Origin: Chryseobacterium sp. SORGH_AS_0447
Lineage (GTDB): Bacteria > Bacteroidota > Bacteroidia > Flavobacteriales > Weeksellaceae
Reading direction: 5' to 3'
DNA: 64,000 bases
Assembly (NCBI RefSeq): GCF_030818695.1
Contig: NZ_JAUTAR010000001.1
Span: forward strand, 3,466,501 to 3,530,500
The position numbers and the translations under genes were made by a program. Positions 60,985-64,000 of this stretch are shown piece by piece. Position 1 is the stretch's first letter. The number at the start of each line of letters is the position of its first letter. The notes below the pieces were generated by a model, which was not told the origin of the DNA, searched no databases, and saw nothing but the letters and a program-made list of their open reading frames with translations.

Positions 60985-62079
60985 TCAGTTTACCGGTAAT
61001 CCATACATTTGGTTTTCTCCTGCATTACCTCCAAACTTGTAGATATCTCCTGTGTACCCGTTATTATCTACATCTCCGGCCCAGTAATAATAGGTTTTAG
61101 CATTGGATGATGTATTATTGATAGTTACAGTACCTGAAACAAGTGCATATTTTGCGGATGGGCACCATGATCCACTCATTAATGTTGACCCTACAATATC
61201 AGGCGATGTAGAAAATGATGTTGAGCTGTCAGAAAAAGAACTCCTCAACCAGATAGCCTGCCCGGTTGGCATAGCATTGTTATTAGCAGCTGTCATTAAT
61301 TGAGTCGTATTAATAAGATATTTGCTGTTTGCAGGCAAAGTAATGTAAGTTCCGGTATAATTGAAATTTCCCCAATTGGAACTGGTAAGCGTAACCCCAG
61401 ATGTGGAAAGAGTGGCAAGAATAACAGGTGCAGAAGCCGTAGGCAGGGCCTGTTTCCTGATTACCCCGTCATTATCTGCGGTAAGCATAACCGTCCCTCC
61501 TGATGAAGGAATAGTACGCAGCCGGGCAGTGCCGCTCACATCCAACTGCTGTGTTGGAGAGGAGGTGCCAATACCAATTCTGCTATTGTCTGCATCTACA
61601 CTTAGGGTATTGCTGCCAAAGTTAATCGCATCCACACCAGAACCGGTAAATGTCAGTTTATTATTAGCTGATATACCCGAGATAGATGTGGTCTTGGTTA
61701 TAGCTCCACCCAGTTGAATGTTATTGCCAGTTTTGGTAAGACCATTGTTAGCCGTCGCAGCAGCTATTCTCTGCCAAATGTTTCCATCAAAATAATAGTA
61801 GCCTTCCTCCGTGATAGCGGCTGTTTTGGTACTGGCTGAACCGACAGCAGCAGTAGCATAGATGACCGTACTTTTCTGATCGGAGGTGTACTGCAAATCG
61901 GCAGATTTAATCTGATCTCCCGTAAGACGCGGAATGATAATTCCCTCTGGTTTACTACCGTCTGTTGTTTTTGCCGTAATGTCTAAAGTGGCTTTAGGAC
62001 TTTGGTTGTTGATACCCACCTGGGAATACATCACCGCTGAAAATAAGAGTAAAGCTGCGGCAGATAAGTGTTTTTCCAT
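60985..62079 (-). CDS. Secreted surface protein with tail-fibre-like repeats, under the invertible promoter
   Basis: 364 residues. Signal peptide 1-20 (LLLFSAVMYSQ). The NNQSPKATLDITAKTTDGSKPEGIIIPRLTGDQI start (about 23-56) and YYYFDGNIWQRI (about 102-113) are common in Bacteroidota cell-surface proteins; the middle has GIGTSSPTQQLDVSGTARLRTIPSSGGTVMLTADNDGVI (about 167-207), the stalk or head-linker pattern shared with phage tail-fibre-like proteins. A beta-rich C-terminal domain (about 225-364) has no recognised family and no T9SS sorting motif. The start is 69 bases from the left inverted repeat of the switch. Likely surface antigen or adhesin; in this orientation it has no visible promoter. 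Confidence 0.8.
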   Translation of the reverse strand: MEKHLSAAALLLFSAVMYSQVGINNQSPKATLDITAKTTDGSKPEGIIIPRLTGDQIKSADLQYTSDQKSTVIYATAAVGSASTKTAAITEEGYYYFDGNIWQRIAAATANNGLTKTGNNIQLGGAITKTTSISGISANNKLTFTGSGVDAINFGSNTLSVDADNSRIGIGTSSPTQQLDVSGTARLRTIPSSGGTVMLTADNDGVIRKQALPTASAPVILATLSTSGVTLTSSNWGNFNYTGTYITLPANSKYLINTTQLMTAANNNAMPTGQAIWLRSSFSDSSTSFSTSPDIVGSTLMSGSWCPSAKYALVSGTVTINNTSSNAKTYYYWAGDVDNNGYTGDIYKFGGNAGENQMYGLPVN

Positions 62080-62147
62080 ACCTGTAATTTTTTTGTATTT
62101 GTTAAATTAAATTAAGCCTGAAATTTTTTATTTCGGACTATCTTATC

Positions 62148-62172
62148 ATATTAGTCTTTCATAGACTAATGT
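62148..62172 (+). repeat. Left inverted repeat (recombination site) of the switch
   Basis: The core is ATTAGTC-TTTCATA-GACTAAT: 7-bp palindromic arms around an asymmetric 7-bp spacer, extended by AT and GT at the ends. Its reverse complement equals 62366-62390. Confidence 0.9.
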
Positions 62173-62333
62173 GAATTTTATTGATCTTTAAATGAATATT
62201 TTACAAAAAAAACTTTCTTACAAAATACATAACACTGACCCTACGTGAACACTTCTTATTATTTATATTTTCACCTATTTTATTTAACATAATATTGCAA
62301 TTGATTAAAATGCAATATTTTACATATATATAT

Positions 62334-62363
62334 TTGAACATTAAAAATTAAATATTATCTTTG
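62334..62363 (+). promoter_or_regulatory. Promoter inside the invertible segment, now facing the recombinase gene
   Basis: TTG (62334-62336), 19 bases, TATCTTTG (62356-62363): full consensus. The box ends 2 bases before the right repeat, so transcription would begin inside the repeat. A second box TATATTTG (62329-62336) lacks a spaced TTG. No TAnnTTTG box is found on the other strand of the segment. Confidence 0.75.
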
Positions 62364-62365
62364 CA

Positions 62366-62390
62366 ACATTAGTCTATGAAAGACTAATAT
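62366..62390 (-). repeat. Right inverted repeat (recombination site) of the switch
   Basis: Core ATTAGTC-TATGAAA-GACTAAT; exact inverse of the left repeat over 25 bp, with the spacer in the opposite orientation, as needed for inversion rather than deletion. Confidence 0.9.
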
Positions 62391-62437
62391 TTGAACTAAT
62401 TTTGGGGGAAGTTTTAATCATTTTTAATCTCTCACCT

Positions 62438-63667
62438 ATGACCTTATCATATATTTTATCCCATAAAACTTCTGGTTCTAAACATCAAATCTGTTTTATT
62501 CTTTCTTCGAATATTTTTGAAAAGCCGGTTAAAAAGTTCTGCCTGCCTTTTTTTATTTCTAAAGAAGACTGGGATTTTCAAAAAAATAGACCATTAAGTA
62601 TTTACTGCAAACCATACAAAAAACTTAACACTATTTTGAATGCTATTAAAGTCAAAATCGCTGAAGTTATCGCAGAAAATCCTCATGTTTCTATAAAAGC
62701 CATTTCGGCAGTGATCAGAAAAACCTTTTCTGATGAAAGTCCGGCATTTGTTGAAGGCTCATTTCTTTCTCTGATGAAAGATTATCTAGAGGATAAAAAA
62801 AAGTTGGTTTGCCTCTCTACCTACCGCCGTTACCAGGTTTTTATGCGGCTGATGGAAAAGTTTGAAGGCTTTCTCTGTCGGCGCATTTTCCCGGAAGAGA
62901 TCGACAGTACCTTTATTGCTGACTTTTACGCATTCGGAAGACAGGAAGAATATACCGAAAGCACCCTCAACCGATCGGCAGAATTCATCAAAACCATCCT
63001 GAATTTCGCCGAAAAAAAGGGAATACGAACCCAGGTGCGGCAACTGGAAATACCTAAATACAGGGAAGTACGAAAAGTAATGATCTTAGAGGAAAAGGAA
63101 ATTAAAAAAATTAAAAAATCGAGGGTTCCCAAAGACTTACAACAGGCCAAAGACTGGCTGATTATCAGCTGCTATACCGGACAGCGCATCTCGGATTTCA
63201 TGAGGTTCAATATCAATCAATTGCTTACCATAGACGGGAAACAATGTATTTCTTTTGTTCAGCAGAAAACAAGGAAAGAGATCGTTTTGCCGCTTCATCC
63301 TGTCGTGCTTAAAATCATGAACCGGTATGGGAATGCTTTTCCTGAACCGCTGGATCAGGGTCTCTACAACGAACAGATTAAAAAGATAGCAGCGCTTTCC
63401 AAAATCGATACTCCTGTAAAGATCAGAAAGAGAGTTGGATTCCGCGGCAAAGAGATGGATGCAGAGAAGTGGCAGAATATTAGCAGCCACATCGGGAGAC
63501 GGAGCTTTGCTTCGAATTTTTACGGTAAAATCCCAACGCCTTTACTCATGCAGGCTACCGGGCACAGCACCGAGCAGATGTTTTTAAACTATATCAATCC
63601 GGTAAACCACGCACGGGTTATCAGCCTGGGAAATTATTTTGAAAAGATCTATGCGGAAGGTGCTTAA
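62438..63667 (+). CDS. Tyrosine recombinase (invertase-type site-specific recombinase)
   Basis: 409 residues from the ATG at 62438; an upstream in-frame TTG at 62402 would add 12 residues and is not favoured. An arm-type DNA-binding region (1-75), a SAM-like core-binding domain (about 108-205) and the catalytic domain (about 215-405) are in the order usual for Bacteroidota integrases of the Tsr type. The catalytic set is complete: Arg250 (TGQRISD), Lys277 (QQKTRKE), His351 and Arg354 (HIGRR), His376 (TGHS) and Tyr385 (FLNYI). It most likely acts on the two repeats 48 bases upstream. No excisionase, att site at a tRNA, or phage genes are nearby. Confidence 0.92.
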   Translation: MTLSYILSHKTSGSKHQICFILSSNIFEKPVKKFCLPFFISKEDWDFQKNRPLSIYCKPYKKLNTILNAIKVKIAEVIAENPHVSIKAISAVIRKTFSDESPAFVEGSFLSLMKDYLEDKKKLVCLSTYRRYQVFMRLMEKFEGFLCRRIFPEEIDSTFIADFYAFGRQEEYTESTLNRSAEFIKTILNFAEKKGIRTQVRQLEIPKYREVRKVMILEEKEIKKIKKSRVPKDLQQAKDWLIISCYTGQRISDFMRFNINQLLTIDGKQCISFVQQKTRKEIVLPLHPVVLKIMNRYGNAFPEPLDQGLYNEQIKKIAALSKIDTPVKIRKRVGFRGKEMDAEKWQNISSHIGRRSFASNFYGKIPTPLLMQATGHSTEQMFLNYINPVNHARVISLGNYFEKIYAEGA

Positions 63668-63747
63668 TGATTTCGTGACGGCTTCATGCTGATGATTTTC
63701 TGGATGGCTAATGCATAGATCAGGTTTGGGCTAAATTCCCTATTGCT

Positions 63748-63769
63748 AAAAAAGTGGACCAAAGTCCGC
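63748..63769 (-). terminator. Minus-strand hairpin resembling the terminator at 59724-59745
   Basis: Minus strand GCGGAC, TTTG loop, GTCCAC, then six T. Core and T run match the terminator at the other end of the switch locus. Confidence 0.55.
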
Positions 63770-63913
63770 TCCTATTGATCTGTTGTTACTTTGAACTGAC
63801 AAACAGATGGGAGAAGGTAGGTCCAGAAATATTTATATTCAGAATTTCGATATCAGGTTTGTACGGTCAGCATGATCTGTGCGATATTATCTGTTGAAAA
63901 TTTTAAATCCGCT

Positions 63914-63946
63914 CAAAAAAATAACCCGCTCAGATGAGCAGGTTAT
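63914..63946 (-). terminator. Terminator of the gene entering from the right edge
   Basis: Minus strand ATAACC, A/C mismatch, TGCTCA/TGAGC stem, GGTTAT, then a run of seven T; 23 bases past the stop at 63969. Confidence 0.75.
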
Positions 63947-63968
63947 CCTGTATTTAAAAAGTAAATTC

Positions 63969-64000
63969 TTATTTTTCGTCGTCATCGAAATTATGGTTTT
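63969..64000 (-). CDS. C-terminal end of a gene running off the right edge
   Basis: Only ten codons are visible: NHNFDDDEK then TAA. The acidic tail and the strong terminator just downstream suggest a real gene end; the product cannot be named. Confidence 0.5.
   Translation of the reverse strand, partial: NHNFDDDEK

Larger units (their letters stand above)
62148..62390. other. Invertible promoter segment (phase-variation switch)
   Basis: A 193-bp AT-rich core (62173-62365) is bounded by 25-bp perfect inverted repeats and lies exactly between a tyrosine recombinase gene (+) and a surface-protein gene (-). The core holds one consensus promoter directed to the right. Recombination between the repeats would turn the promoter to face the surface gene. 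Inversion itself has not been observed here; it is inferred from the architecture. Confidence 0.85.
63668..63968. other. Gene-free stretch after the recombinase gene
   Basis: 301 bp between convergent genes; contains two minus-strand hairpins (63748-63769, 63914-63946) and otherwise nothing recognisable. No clear plus-strand terminator for the recombinase gene is seen. Confidence 0.6.

Noticed and set aside
62438-63667. Prophage or genomic island integrase
   Set aside because: No phage genes, no tRNA and no att-like direct repeats nearby; the inverted repeats directly upstream fit an inversion role better.
1-64000. CRISPR arrays, rRNA or tRNA genes
   Set aside because: No evenly spaced short repeats with unique spacers and no tRNA- or rRNA-like sequence was seen; the regular repeats at 16.8 and 43.5 kb are palindromic intergenic elements.

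Overview
The window looks like chromosome of a Flavobacteriia member, most likely Chryseobacterium or a close relative. It is AT-rich with AT-rich gaps, has almost no Shine-Dalgarno sequences, and shows repeated matches to the Bacteroidota promoter pattern TTG-N17..23-TAnnTTTG. It encodes several type IX secretion system (T9SS) cargo proteins with type A or type B C-terminal sorting domains. It also has an exonuclease-DnaE fusion gene and many flavobacterial housekeeping genes. I found no rRNA, tRNA or CRISPR array.

Layout. 1-3 kb: two paralogous secreted adhesin-like genes, the first cut by the window edge. 3.2-7.1 kb: minus-strand housekeeping (DUF1003-like membrane protein with a heptad-repeat tail, TIGR02757 protein, tRNase Z, RdgB, CPBP protease). 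7.2-10.2 kb: MFS transporter and peptide chain release factor 3. 10.27-11.70 kb: a complete IS3-family (IS150-like) element with an A6G frameshift site. 12-20 kb: DUF4349 lipoprotein, acyl-CoA dehydrogenase, acyl-CoA synthetase, a zinc-ribbon family protein that has lost its cysteines, a Nif3-like protein, a potassium channel and a 52-residue membrane peptide. 20.5-29.3 kb: three T9SS cargo genes, two sharing about 1.07 kb of nearly identical 5' sequence. 29.7-34.3 kb: dnaE, broken by a one-base shift into two overlapping frames. 34.6-46.7 kb: S8 protease, fused E1 dehydrogenase, bestrophin, a divergent Lrp regulator / methionine gamma-lyase-like pair, glycosyltransferase, RNA methyltransferase, SAM methyltransferase and ZIP transporter. 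46.7-58.5 kb: an outer-membrane FadL-like protein with a Gly/Trp-rich lipoprotein, ProRS, a DUF937-OmpA protein, MntH with a clear operator, GrpE-DnaJ, an acyltransferase and a DUF808 protein. 58.8 kb onward: a lipoprotein esterase, then an accessory locus.

The most striking region is 59.7-63.7 kb. A tyrosine recombinase gene (+) and a surface-protein gene (-) diverge from a 193-bp segment bounded by 25-bp perfect inverted repeats. Each repeat is itself two palindromic arms around a short asymmetric spacer. The segment carries a consensus promoter (TTG-N19-TATCTTTG) that points at the recombinase in this sequence. Inversion would point it at the surface protein and the three small genes behind it (two HTH proteins and one unknown). 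This reads as a phase-variable, self-controlled surface-protein switch.

Other points worth following: an MntR/DtxR-like palindrome on the mntH promoter, TAnnTTTG boxes only 4-6 bases from start codons (probable leaderless mRNAs), a DnaJ without zinc site I, and two families of palindromic intergenic repeats.
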